DNA of 19,263 bases from RGIG3009 sp045595445 (GTDB lineage Bacteria > Bacillota > Clostridia > Oscillospirales > Acutalibacteraceae). Below, in pieces: positions 7,051 to 12,693 of this stretch. The stretch covers positions 1-19,263 of the forward strand of contig JAZOAK010000009.1 of NCBI GenBank assembly GCA_045595445.1. The letters run 5' to 3'. The position numbers were made by a program, and so were the translations under genes. The notes beneath the pieces are model-generated. The model was not told the DNA's origin and made no database searches. It worked only from the letters and a program-made list of their open reading frames with translations. Position 1 is the first letter of the stretch. Every line of letters starts with the position of its first letter.

Positions 7051-7645
7051 CGTTTGTCTCTCCTCCTGTCGACATCCACTCGCTGATGGGGTTTATCTTA
7101 CATTGCGGCAAAAGCCAATCCAAGGTTTTATCAAAACAATCACAGCACAAATTCAACTGCACCCGCTCCAGATCGTGGGTTGATCCATTTCCCATACGCT
7201 TATCAAAGCAGAGATCATGATGATAATCGTAGCTGTCAAAGGCTTTACCGCACATATTACATTTTGTCGGCTGAAAATCCATCGAATACGCATAATGCTT
7301 CGAACCGTCCGCCACGATATGTACATATACGGCGGTCCCCACAAGCCCAAAATCCTGCTCTATCCGCTCATGAATATCAAATCGATCCAGCACCGGATGG
7401 AGGAATATCGTTGCTTTGCTGTTTTTGATCTCGACCCTACCTCTTGGGTAGTAATTATAGGGATTTCTCCCAGTAACGCTTTTTGGCAGTCTGGTCCATT
7501 CCGCCTTATGGTTAAAGTTTTCGCCCGATTTGGAGGAGTAGTCTACATGCTGCAACGCCTTGCCGTTTTCGTCGCAGGCCACCTTGACCGTTATCAGCCG
7601 TTTGTCATCCGGTACATACCAGAATATCCCTTTGAACAAACTCAT
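7031..7645 (-). CDS. Cys-rich putative zinc-binding protein, first gene of the RtcB operon
   Basis: A 204-aa soluble protein of unknown function. The N-terminal half carries NYYPRGRVEI (64-73) and KATIFLHP (77-84). The C-terminal half has an unusual Cys set: CNMCGKAFDSYD (C129, C132), C146, LCCDCFD (C167, C168, C170) and QCKINPI (C182). The CxxCG plus CCxC pairs suggest a structural zinc site. I know similar MCGK.FD..D plus LCCDCFDK arrangements in unannotated clostridial proteins but cannot name a family. The start is the ATG at 7645 with GGAGG at 7654-7658. The frame is open to 7690, but the earlier start codons lack a ribosome site. Its 3' end overlaps the phosphatase start, so it leads the operon and may act as a sensor or adaptor. 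That role is inference. Confidence 0.8.
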   Translation of the reverse strand: MSLFKGIFWYVPDDKRLITVKVACDENGKALQHVDYSSKSGENFNHKAEWTRLPKSVTGRNPYNYYPRGRVEIKNSKATIFLHPVLDRFDIHERIEQDFGLVGTAVYVHIVADGSKHYAYSMDFQPTKCNMCGKAFDSYDYHHDLCFDKRMGNGSTHDLERVQLNLCCDCFDKTLDWLLPQCKINPISEWMSTGGETNDDLCHE

Positions 7646-7674
7646 GCTATCATCCTCCGTCGTTTCAGGTTCCA

Positions 7675-7704
7675 TATATATTAATACCATAACCCATGTG
7701 TCAT
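7675..7704 (-). promoter_or_regulatory. Candidate promoter of the RtcB operon
   Basis: On the minus strand, ATGACA (7699-7704), an 18-bp spacer and TATATA (7675-7680), 29 bp before the first ATG. A one-base shift gives TGACAC with a 17-bp spacer. No operator repeat was seen around it. Confidence 0.4.
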
Positions 7705-7764
7705 TTTTGGTGCATCAAACAATTTATAGTACAAAGGAACAGCTTTGCGCAAGCGAGCGGACAT

Positions 7765-7793
7765 AAGCAAAAGCGGAGTGAAATTCACTCCGC
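7765..7793 (-). terminator. Terminator overlapping the stop codon of the LRR gene remnant
   Basis: Perfect 10-bp inverted repeat GCGGAGTGAA (7773-7782) with its complement (7784-7793). A T4 tract follows on the minus strand. The TGA stop of the LRR fragment lies inside the stem. Confidence 0.7.
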
Positions 7794-7985
7794 CGAGAAT
7801 TTTATGTTGTGTTCCATAGCATAGGTTTCGGCATAACTGCCACGGGGAGCGTGAATAACTACCTTGTCGCTAGAAACGAAGGTATCTTCAGCAATCTTGG
7901 TAACGCTTGCCGGGATCACAATTTCCGCAAGTTTTTCACACTCCGCCAATGCTTCCCACTCGATTTCCGTTACGCCATTTATGAC
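7785..7985 (-). pseudogene. 3' fragment of a BspA-type leucine-rich-repeat protein gene
   Basis: The minus strand from 7985 to the TGA at 7785-7787 encodes 66 residues. They include GVTEIEWEALAECEKLAEIV, IPASVTKIAEDTF and the C-terminal block GSYAETYAMEHNIKF. This is one and a half BspA-type (Treponema pallidum-like) leucine-rich repeats plus the terminal motif typical of such surface proteins. The fragment has no start. It meets the serine-recombinase remnant, which reads on the other strand, at about 7983-7985. Its terminator is intact at 7765-7793. The original gene appears to have lost its 5' part when a mobile element inserted or when flanking DNA was deleted. The open plus-strand frame from 7809 is the antisense of this fragment, not recombinase N-terminus. 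Confidence 0.8.
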
Positions 7986-8516
7986 GATGAGGATACCTTT
8001 GCGGAAATGTTAGCGAAGAAAAGCAACGAGGATGCCATCCGTGAACAAAAGCATTTGGAGGCGGTAATTCAAAAGTCGCAATCTCGTATTAAAAAGGTTG
8101 AAGTGTTCTTCGAAAAACTCTATGAGAAAAACATCAGCGGTGAGGTGACTGACGAGTGGTTTATGCTTCAATCTCAAAAGTACGGCGAGGAACGAATGGA
8201 ACTGAAAACCAAGATTGCCGATGCTCAAGAACGGTTGTTGTCTATTGACAGTATTAAGCAGAATAAAGATAACTTCATATCTGCAGTTCGCAAGTTTATG
8301 GAGATGGACAAGTTGACGGCTCCATTGCTAAAAGAACTGATAGAGCGTATAGAGGTTTGCCATATTGAAGGCGTGGGTAAGAATCGTACACAACACTTCA
8401 AAATCAACTATAAGTTCATCGGCTGTATTGCGTTGCCTGAAGTTACCAAACCCCGACCTGTAAAACTCAACACAAGACAAGGCGTTGCAGTAGAATATCT
8501 ACCCCGTGCTATATAA
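7983..8516 (+). pseudogene. C-terminal remnant of a large serine recombinase
   Basis: About 177 codons ending at TAA 8514-8516. They contain a long charged coiled-coil (SRIKKVEVFFEKLYEKNISG, then ERMELKTKIADAQERL) and end with LIERIEVCHIEG and LNTRQGVAVEYLP. This is the C-terminal coiled-coil plus DUF4368-like tail of large serine recombinases from Firmicute integrative elements. The Ser-containing catalytic domain, the recombinase domain and the zinc ribbon are absent. Upstream of about 7983 the frame continues to an ATG at 7809, but that part is antisense to the LRR gene fragment, so any product from it would be spurious. The gene is non-functional and marks the edge of an old insertion next to tRNA-Leu. 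Confidence 0.85.
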
Positions 8517-8543
8517 CAAAAAAGAGTAGGCCGAAGCCTACTC
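8517..8543 (-). terminator. Terminator downstream of tRNA-Leu
   Basis: Stem GAGTAGGC (8524-8531) with its complement (8536-8543). The loop reads TTCG on the minus strand and is followed there by a run of six T. It starts immediately beyond the recombinase stop codon and ends transcription coming from the tRNA side. Confidence 0.8.
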
Positions 8544-8581
8544 ATACATAAAGGAAAAACTCATTTTACGGATAAAAGGAA

Positions 8582-8627
8582 ATCGAGTGTCCATTTCCAA
8601 CATTCAAGTTGGTTATGAACACTCGAT
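8582..8627 (-). repeat. Hairpin directly 3' of tRNA-Leu
   Basis: Basal 9-bp inverted repeat ATCGAGTGT (8582-8590) with its complement (8619-8627), plus an inner 5-bp stem (8597-8601 with 8608-8612). It begins 1 nt past the encoded CCA and is probably part of the tRNA 3' trailer or its processing signal. Confidence 0.55.
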
Positions 8628-8628
8628 A

Positions 8629-8715
8629 TGGTGCCGGTGGCCGGACTCGAACCGGCACGCTGTCGCCAGCGGTGGATTTTGAGTCCACTACGTCTGCCAA
8701 TTCCATCACACCGGC
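8629..8715 (-). tRNA. tRNA-Leu (anticodon CAA)
   Basis: An 87-nt tRNA with encoded CCA (complement of 8629-8631). The acceptor stem GCCGGTG pairs with CACCGGC. The anticodon stem GTGGA/TCCAC holds the loop CTCAAAA, so the anticodon is CAA, which reads UUG. A long class II variable arm (CGCTGGCGACAGCG) fits leucine. The T arm carries GTTCGAGTC. It has its own strong promoter. Confidence 0.96.
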
Positions 8716-8731
8716 GTGTGACACAATCCGT

Positions 8732-8761
8732 ATTATACACCGTGTCGCTGGCGGTTGTCAA
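8732..8761 (-). promoter_or_regulatory. Promoter of tRNA-Leu
   Basis: Consensus TTGACA (8756-8761) and TATAAT (8732-8737) on the minus strand with an 18-bp spacer, 16 bp upstream of the mature tRNA. Confidence 0.9.
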
Positions 8762-8811
8762 GCGGTAAAGCGCGATATTGTAAACTTTTTTCTTCTCTGC
8801 GCATAATTAGG

Positions 8812-8840
8812 TGGACAAATCTTAGATTTTCGTGTAGAAT
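8812..8840 (+). promoter_or_regulatory. Promoter of the SurA/PrsA-like lipoprotein gene
   Basis: TGGACA (8812-8817), 17-bp spacer, TAGAAT (8835-8840), 42 bp before the ATG. Confidence 0.6.
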
Positions 8841-8882
8841 AATAAATATTGTAATTTTATCTTCTCGAAGGAGGATATATTG

Positions 8883-10055
8883 ATGACTATGAAACGGATC
8901 TTGTGCACGGTGCTTGCACTCACACTCGCCGCCGTCTGCTTGCTGTGCGGCGGTTGTTCCACCCCCTCTGTTGCGATGCAGGTGAACGATACGGTATATG
9001 AAATGGGCGACTATCTCGCCTATATGTTTGAAACCCTTAATTCCGATTATCAACTGTATATGTACTACGCGTATTACGGCTACGGCAGCGAGGATATCGC
9101 CGCTCAAACCTTCACCTACGGAGAGGGCGACGATGCCAAAGAACTCTCTCTCGACGAGTACGTCAAACAACTCACAAAAGACACCATTATCCGTCAAGAG
9201 GCGGTTAAAGAACTCATGAAGCAATACAAAATCGAGTGGGATGCGGAGCTGCTTAAAACGGCTGAGGAAAACCTTGGCGACTTAAAAACCGACGCATATC
9301 TCCACCTCGGCTTTAACAACGCCCGCTATATCAATATGTATAAAGCGGTTGCGCTCAACGAGTCCTCGCTGTTCAAAGGCTTGTACGATGACGGCGGTAT
9401 CAAAGAGGTTTCCGATGCAGACGAGCGCGCTTGGTTTGATAAACACTATTACAGCTACAAATCCATTGAATTTTCCTTGGTCGATTCCGAATCCAAAGAA
9501 CTGTCGGATGCAGAAGTGGGCAAGATCGAAACGCAATTGAATAAATATTTGGATGTGTATAACCAAAACGGCAAAAACGGTGACGCCTTTGACGTAGCGT
9601 ACCGTCAGTATTTAGCGGATAACACAGCGGAAGACACCGAAACGAAAGACGAGTCTGCGACGGACGAAACGCTTGACGAAGAGGAAGAACTTGAAACCGC
9701 TACCCGCAACGATGTGATCGACGAAGAGTTGGACGAAGAACTCGTCAAGGTGCTCAAAGAAATGAACGAGGGCGAAATCGCCGTTAAGACCTACAAAAAG
9801 AACGGCACCACCAAAACGATGGCGCTCATTCTGCGCATGGATCCCGAGGCGGAACGCGGAAAGGACAAGGACGGCAAGGACATTGACTACTATGCCGACA
9901 GCCACGACCAGACGTTGCAGTACATGAAGTATGACGAGCTGGACAAAGAGATTGAAGCGAAAGTAAAGGAAGTGACGAAAACCGTCACTGTTGAGGATCG
10001 TGCCATCAAAGCCGCCGATCCTAAGGCAATGCTGAAACTGTTATTGGGTGCGTAA
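8883..10055 (+). CDS. Lipoprotein with SurA/PrsA-like architecture
   Basis: A 390-aa exported protein. It has a basic N-terminus, a hydrophobic stretch and LLCGGC with C25 as the likely lipidated cysteine, so it is probably anchored to the outer face of the membrane. Residues about 30-160 are helical with clustered Tyr (near 55-65), as in SurA_N-type chaperone domains. A highly acidic segment follows (about 245-290, with DEEEELE and DEELDEELV). The LKEMNEGEIAV and ILRMDPEAE strands resemble the end of a parvulin domain, but no intact parvulin core is recognisable. A role as an extracytoplasmic folding factor is likely but inferred. The start is the ATG at 8883, 8 nt after AAGGAGG (8868-8874). 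An ATG two codons later is possible. Single-gene unit. Confidence 0.8.
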   Translation: MTMKRILCTVLALTLAAVCLLCGGCSTPSVAMQVNDTVYEMGDYLAYMFETLNSDYQLYMYYAYYGYGSEDIAAQTFTYGEGDDAKELSLDEYVKQLTKDTIIRQEAVKELMKQYKIEWDAELLKTAEENLGDLKTDAYLHLGFNNARYINMYKAVALNESSLFKGLYDDGGIKEVSDADERAWFDKHYYSYKSIEFSLVDSESKELSDAEVGKIETQLNKYLDVYNQNGKNGDAFDVAYRQYLADNTAEDTETKDESATDETLDEEEELETATRNDVIDEELDEELVKVLKEMNEGEIAVKTYKKNGTTKTMALILRMDPEAERGKDKDGKDIDYYADSHDQTLQYMKYDELDKEIEAKVKEVTKTVTVEDRAIKAADPKAMLKLLLGA

Positions 10056-10057
10056 AT

Positions 10058-10094
10058 AAAAAGCCGGAGAATTAAAAATTTCTCCGGCTTTTTT
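10058..10094 (+). terminator. Terminator of the lipoprotein gene
   Basis: Stem AAAGCCGGAGAA with its complement, followed by a T run. The downstream edge almost touches the -35 box of the tRNA-Gly promoter. Confidence 0.92.
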
Positions 10095-10095
10095 C

Positions 10096-10124
10096 TTGAC
10101 AAGCGTGCTTTGCTGTGCTATACT
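10096..10124 (+). promoter_or_regulatory. Promoter of tRNA-Gly
   Basis: TTGACA (10096-10101), 17-bp spacer, TATACT (10119-10124), 17 bp before the tRNA. Confidence 0.9.
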
Positions 10125-10141
10125 CTAATGCGCAGCGAGTT

Positions 10142-10217
10142 GCGGCTTTAGCTCATCTGGTAGAGCGCCACCTTGCCAAGGTGGAGGTAGCGAGTTCGAG
10201 CCTCGTAAGCCGCTCCA
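10142..10217 (+). tRNA. tRNA-Gly (anticodon GCC)
   Basis: A 76-nt tRNA with encoded CCA. The acceptor stem GCGGCTT pairs with AAGCCGC. The anticodon stem CCACC/GGTGG holds the loop TTGCCAA, giving anticodon GCC. The T loop is TTCGAGC. Confidence 0.97.
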
Positions 10218-10256
10218 GAAATCCCGTTCACATAAGTGAGCGGGATTTCCTTTTTT
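10218..10256 (+). terminator. Terminator of tRNA-Gly
   Basis: Stem GAAATCCCG pairing with CGGGATTTC (closing base 10249), with an inner TCAC/GTGA stem, followed by T6. It starts directly after the CCA end. Confidence 0.88.
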
Positions 10257-10296
10257 ATTTTTACCTCAACCCAAAATGTTGGAAAATCAATACATC

Positions 10297-10325
10297 TTGC
10301 GGCGTTGCTGCTGTTGTGTTATAAT
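10297..10325 (+). promoter_or_regulatory. Promoter of the NlpC/P60-like lipoprotein gene
   Basis: TTGCGG (10297-10302), 17-bp spacer, perfect TATAAT (10320-10325), 24 bp before the ATG. Confidence 0.75.
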
Positions 10326-10349
10326 ACCCCCAAGAGGAGATGATATCGT

Positions 10350-10979
10350 ATGAAATTTCGTTTGTTTGCGGTTTTAACCGCCATCGTACTGCTGTTGACT
10401 CTCAGCGCTTGCTCCGGCGATGCTCCGCAAGCCACCATTATTACAAAAGACAGCGTCAACAAACCGACCACCACGATAACCACGACTACCACTACCACGA
10501 GCACCGTGGAGGGTGATTCGTCGGGTGCAGCACAAAGCAGCCAATCAAGCACTTCTCAAACCGGCACCACCACCCTGCCGTCCATCGGCACTGAGGAGGG
10601 CAACAGTGAAACCGGCGATGCGATTGCTAAACTCGCCATTTCCTTGATCGGCACGCCCTTTTCAAGCACCGGCACCGCTCCGAACGCGTTTGACAATCCC
10701 AGTTTCGTTGTGTATTGCTACAAGCAGAGCGGTTATACCGTCCCCCGTAAGGCAGCGCAGATCATCGATTACGGCTTAGATGTCAATCCCGAAGAAATCC
10801 AGCCCGGTGATATTTTGGTATTCTGCAATGACCTTGGCGGAGAAGCCGGTTTTGTCGCCATCTATATCGGCAACAACCAGTTTGTCGCCGCCGCCAATCC
10901 GAATGTCGGTACCAAACTATACCAACTCAACAGTTCCTACTGGTCACAACGTTTCTTATCGGCACGGCGGTTCCAATAA
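10350..10979 (+). CDS. NlpC/P60-fold lipoprotein lacking the catalytic Cys and His
   Basis: A 209-aa lipoprotein with signal peptide and lipobox LSAC (C21). A Thr/Ser-rich linker (40-80, including seven Thr in a row) would span the wall, and a C-terminal NlpC/P60 domain covers about 88-209. Typical NlpC/P60 peptidases read FDCSGFVYYVYKKSG and later HVGIYIGN. Here the first motif is FDNPSFVVYCYKQSG (114-128), with Asn116 at the nucleophile position, and the second is FVAIYIGN, with Phe168 at the His position. The fold markers AISLIGTPF and PGDILVF are kept. Hydrolysis is therefore unlikely; it may bind peptidoglycan or regulate another hydrolase. The ribosome site AGAGGAGA precedes the ATG. 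Own promoter and terminator. Confidence 0.85.
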   Translation: MKFRLFAVLTAIVLLLTLSACSGDAPQATIITKDSVNKPTTTITTTTTTTSTVEGDSSGAAQSSQSSTSQTGTTTLPSIGTEEGNSETGDAIAKLAISLIGTPFSSTGTAPNAFDNPSFVVYCYKQSGYTVPRKAAQIIDYGLDVNPEEIQPGDILVFCNDLGGEAGFVAIYIGNNQFVAAANPNVGTKLYQLNSSYWSQRFLSARRFQ

Positions 10980-10983
10980 TCAT

Positions 10984-11020
10984 AACAAAGAGCATGTCGC
11001 CTGACATGCTCTTTGTTTTA
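10984..11020 (+). terminator. Terminator of the NlpC/P60-like gene
   Basis: Perfect 15-bp stem, AACAAAGAGCATGTC (10984-10998) with its complement (11003-11017), loop GCCT, followed by a short T run. Confidence 0.9.
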
Positions 11021-11074
11021 TCCTGTGTACGGCGACGGGTGAAAACACGTGGACACCTTTTTGCGTTTTTCGTA

Positions 11075-11103
11075 TTGTAAAACAAAAACGGCATTGCTAC
11101 AAT
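11075..11103 (+). promoter_or_regulatory. Promoter preceding the GH3 gene remnant
   Basis: TTGTAA (11075-11080), 17-bp spacer, TACAAT (11098-11103). It points at the GH3 relic and lies 34 bp before its apparent former start codon, so it is probably the promoter of the lost gene. Confidence 0.55.
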
Positions 11104-11137
11104 AAGAGTAACGATGATCGAATCGGGAGAAAACGCG

Positions 11138-11286
11138 ATGTAAAACTCAAGTTCGAAGATCTGCCCCATATCTCGCGCGTTCTTGTCGGCTCCATTTCGA
11201 CAAAAGGTGTTGAAGCCGCACTCAACGTATTGGTAGGCGAGCATCCTGCAAAAGGGCACCTCACCTACGACGTCAAAATAAAATAA
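11138..11286 (+). pseudogene. Remnant of a second GH3 (NagZ-like) gene
   Basis: The frame from 11149 to TAA at 11284-11286 reads KFEDLPHISRVLVGSIST, then KGVEAALNVLVGEHPAKGH and a short tail. It aligns without gaps to the last 43 residues of the GH3 protein encoded at 54-1637 (LEDLPHIPRVLVGTISAKG and on, with GEYPAKG) and differs at about a dozen positions. A GGGAG site and ATG (11138-11140) precede it, but in that frame the next codon is TAA. The codons between the ATG and the GAAGATCTG block resemble the intact gene's N-terminus (LKFEDL against LKLEEL). The simplest reading is a large internal deletion that joined the start of the gene to its end, plus a small frameshift. The promoter is still visible. 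Confidence 0.8.
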
Positions 11287-11290
11287 GCAA

Positions 11291-11317
11291 ATGCCCTGTA
11301 TCAACGATACAGGGCAT
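11291..11317 (-). terminator. Terminator of the gpr-spoIIP operon
   Basis: Perfect 12-bp stem ATGCCCTGTATC (11291-11302) with its complement (11306-11317), loop 3 nt. On the minus strand it is followed by a T-rich stretch. It also serves the end of the GH3 remnant. Confidence 0.75.
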
Positions 11318-11319
11318 TG

Positions 11320-11586
11320 TTATGCCAACAAGCGCTCAAACAGTTGCGTTTCCCACATCGGCAGCCGCAACAACACCCGCAGCCGTGCAGGCAACCATAC
11401 AAAAGTGCTGTCCTCCGCCTCCCCGAGCGGAAGGTCTTGTTGCAAACTGACCGGTTCGTAGGTTTCTCCAAACAAGGTGCGTCCGCTGCGAATACTGACG
11501 AGCAATAATCCACCCGCAAACAGCGCCACACACAACGTCAGCACAAAAGCATACAGTACCGTCATCCACGTCCGTTTTTTCGGCAT
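11320..11586 (-). CDS. Small single-pass membrane protein downstream of spoIIP
   Basis: An 88-aa protein with a basic start (MPKKRTW), one clear membrane span at about 8-31 and a short outer or soluble tail of about 55 residues with acidic and hydrophobic patches (GEAEDST, LRVLLRLPMWETQLF). I do not recognise a family. The gene begins 2 nt after the spoIIP stop codon. Its ribosome site AAAGGAG lies inside the spoIIP end, so it is translationally coupled. Position suggests a sporulation role, for example at the engulfing septum with SpoIIP. That is inferred from context only. Confidence 0.75.
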   Translation of the reverse strand: MPKKRTWMTVLYAFVLTLCVALFAGGLLLVSIRSGRTLFGETYEPVSLQQDLPLGEAEDSTFVWLPARLRVLLRLPMWETQLFERLLA

Positions 11587-11588
11587 AG

Positions 11589-12662
11589 TTATAACTCCTT
11601 TAATGTTTCTACCAATCCTTTTCCCAACAATTCAGCGGAATAGAGTGCTTCTTCCAAGGTGTTAACGTCACTACCCACTTCCACCAAGATCATGCCCTTA
11701 CACAGTTGTTGATTGTACCGCGCACTTGCCAGTACCATCGGACGCATCACCCCGCCATATCGCGCGTGCAACGTTTGTTGGAGATGAGCGCCGAACGAGA
11801 GATTTTCCGCCGTGTGCGGATTGGGAACGGATTTGGTGTTCTTCATGCCCACGATAATCATCATTTGAGCAGCCTTGCGTCCGTTTATCACCGCCGTCGG
11901 TTTCACACGCGTGCCGTCGGACTGGTAAACAGCATCGCGGTGAATGTCCAACACCACGCTGATCGAAGGATATTTTTCAAGATACCGTTCCACTGCTTTG
12001 CGGGAATGTGTATAGGCGTTACTGTACGGCTGATCGTGAATCTCGGTATCGTGTATCACACCGATACCCGCTTGTCGGAGCTGCTGTGCCACGCGCTCGC
12101 CCACCGCCACCATATTTTTGCTTGCATCGTCAGTACGGCTTTTGGCATCGGGGTTAAAAAATCCCGCATCGTAATCCAGATAACATTCCGTAGTATGCGT
12201 GTGGGTGATCAGCACTTGGACGTCGTTCGTGTTCCTATCAAAATCTATATTCGGTGTATGCGACAATGCCGACGCAATATCCGCCGTGGTATTGGTGTTG
12301 TTTTTAATAGCAACCCCTTCTACAAAAGTTTTGCCGGCAGACATCTGCTGCGTCAGCACCACACCGGCACCCGCCTGCTTTTCGGGTATGTTGGTGGAAG
12401 GAGTGGCCACCGCTTGCACCGTAACTTCACCCAAGATCACGTGCTGTTCACTGAGCGCACCGCCGGGTGCGGCGGCAGAGGGCTTTGTCACCCATCCGCT
12501 GATGATCTCGGCGCTTCCCTTCGGTTGTTGTAGTCCGACCGATAGCAGAGCCGCGTGTCCTACCAAATTTTGAACGGCATCTGCGGGAATCACCGACACC
12601 GCCAGCGCCAAAAGCCCAAACACCGCAAACAATGCGACCGCCGTCACGATCCGTCGTTTCAT
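11589..12662 (-). CDS. spoIIP: Stage II sporulation protein P
   Basis: A 357-aa SpoIIP, the membrane-anchored peptidoglycan amidase/endopeptidase that acts with SpoIID and SpoIIM to thin the septal wall and drive engulfment. One membrane segment lies near residues 5-27, a linker runs to about 145, and the conserved domain follows. It shows VLITHTHTTECY (150-161; H154, H156, E159), VLDIHRDA (238-244; H241) and the late MILVEVG motif, all features of the SpoIIP/amidase-3-like fold. The usual form is HTHGTE, so the Thr at the Gly position is a minor variation. I chose the ATG at 12662 because GTGAGG lies just upstream. A GTG at 12680 is open but has no ribosome site. It follows gpr by 31 bp, as in Bacillus subtilis. 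Confidence 0.93.
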   Translation of the reverse strand: MKRRIVTAVALFAVFGLLALAVSVIPADAVQNLVGHAALLSVGLQQPKGSAEIISGWVTKPSAAAPGGALSEQHVILGEVTVQAVATPSTNIPEKQAGAGVVLTQQMSAGKTFVEGVAIKNNTNTTADIASALSHTPNIDFDRNTNDVQVLITHTHTTECYLDYDAGFFNPDAKSRTDDASKNMVAVGERVAQQLRQAGIGVIHDTEIHDQPYSNAYTHSRKAVERYLEKYPSISVVLDIHRDAVYQSDGTRVKPTAVINGRKAAQMMIIVGMKNTKSVPNPHTAENLSFGAHLQQTLHARYGGVMRPMVLASARYNQQLCKGMILVEVGSDVNTLEEALYSAELLGKGLVETLKEL

Positions 12663-12693
12663 TTTCCTCACCCATACCACTCTATGAGGGCAT

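Noticed and set aside
7646..7764. Search for a small RNA or tRNA-like substrate of RtcB near the operon promoter
   Set aside because: No stable fold, tRNA-like arms or independent promoter and terminator pair was visible by eye.
7809..7982. N-terminal 58 codons of the open frame that continues into the recombinase fragment
   Set aside because: This stretch is antisense to a clear LRR C-terminus on the minus strand, lacks a ribosome site and has no recombinase similarity.
10466..10510. Repeated ACC/ACG triplets as a possible tandem repeat or CRISPR-like array
   Set aside because: It is the coding sequence of the Thr-rich linker of the NlpC/P60-like lipoprotein; there are no spacers or conserved repeat units.
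11021..11074. Imperfect palindrome around CACGTG as an operator
   Set aside because: Paired positions are few and the stretch is only partly symmetric; not supported.
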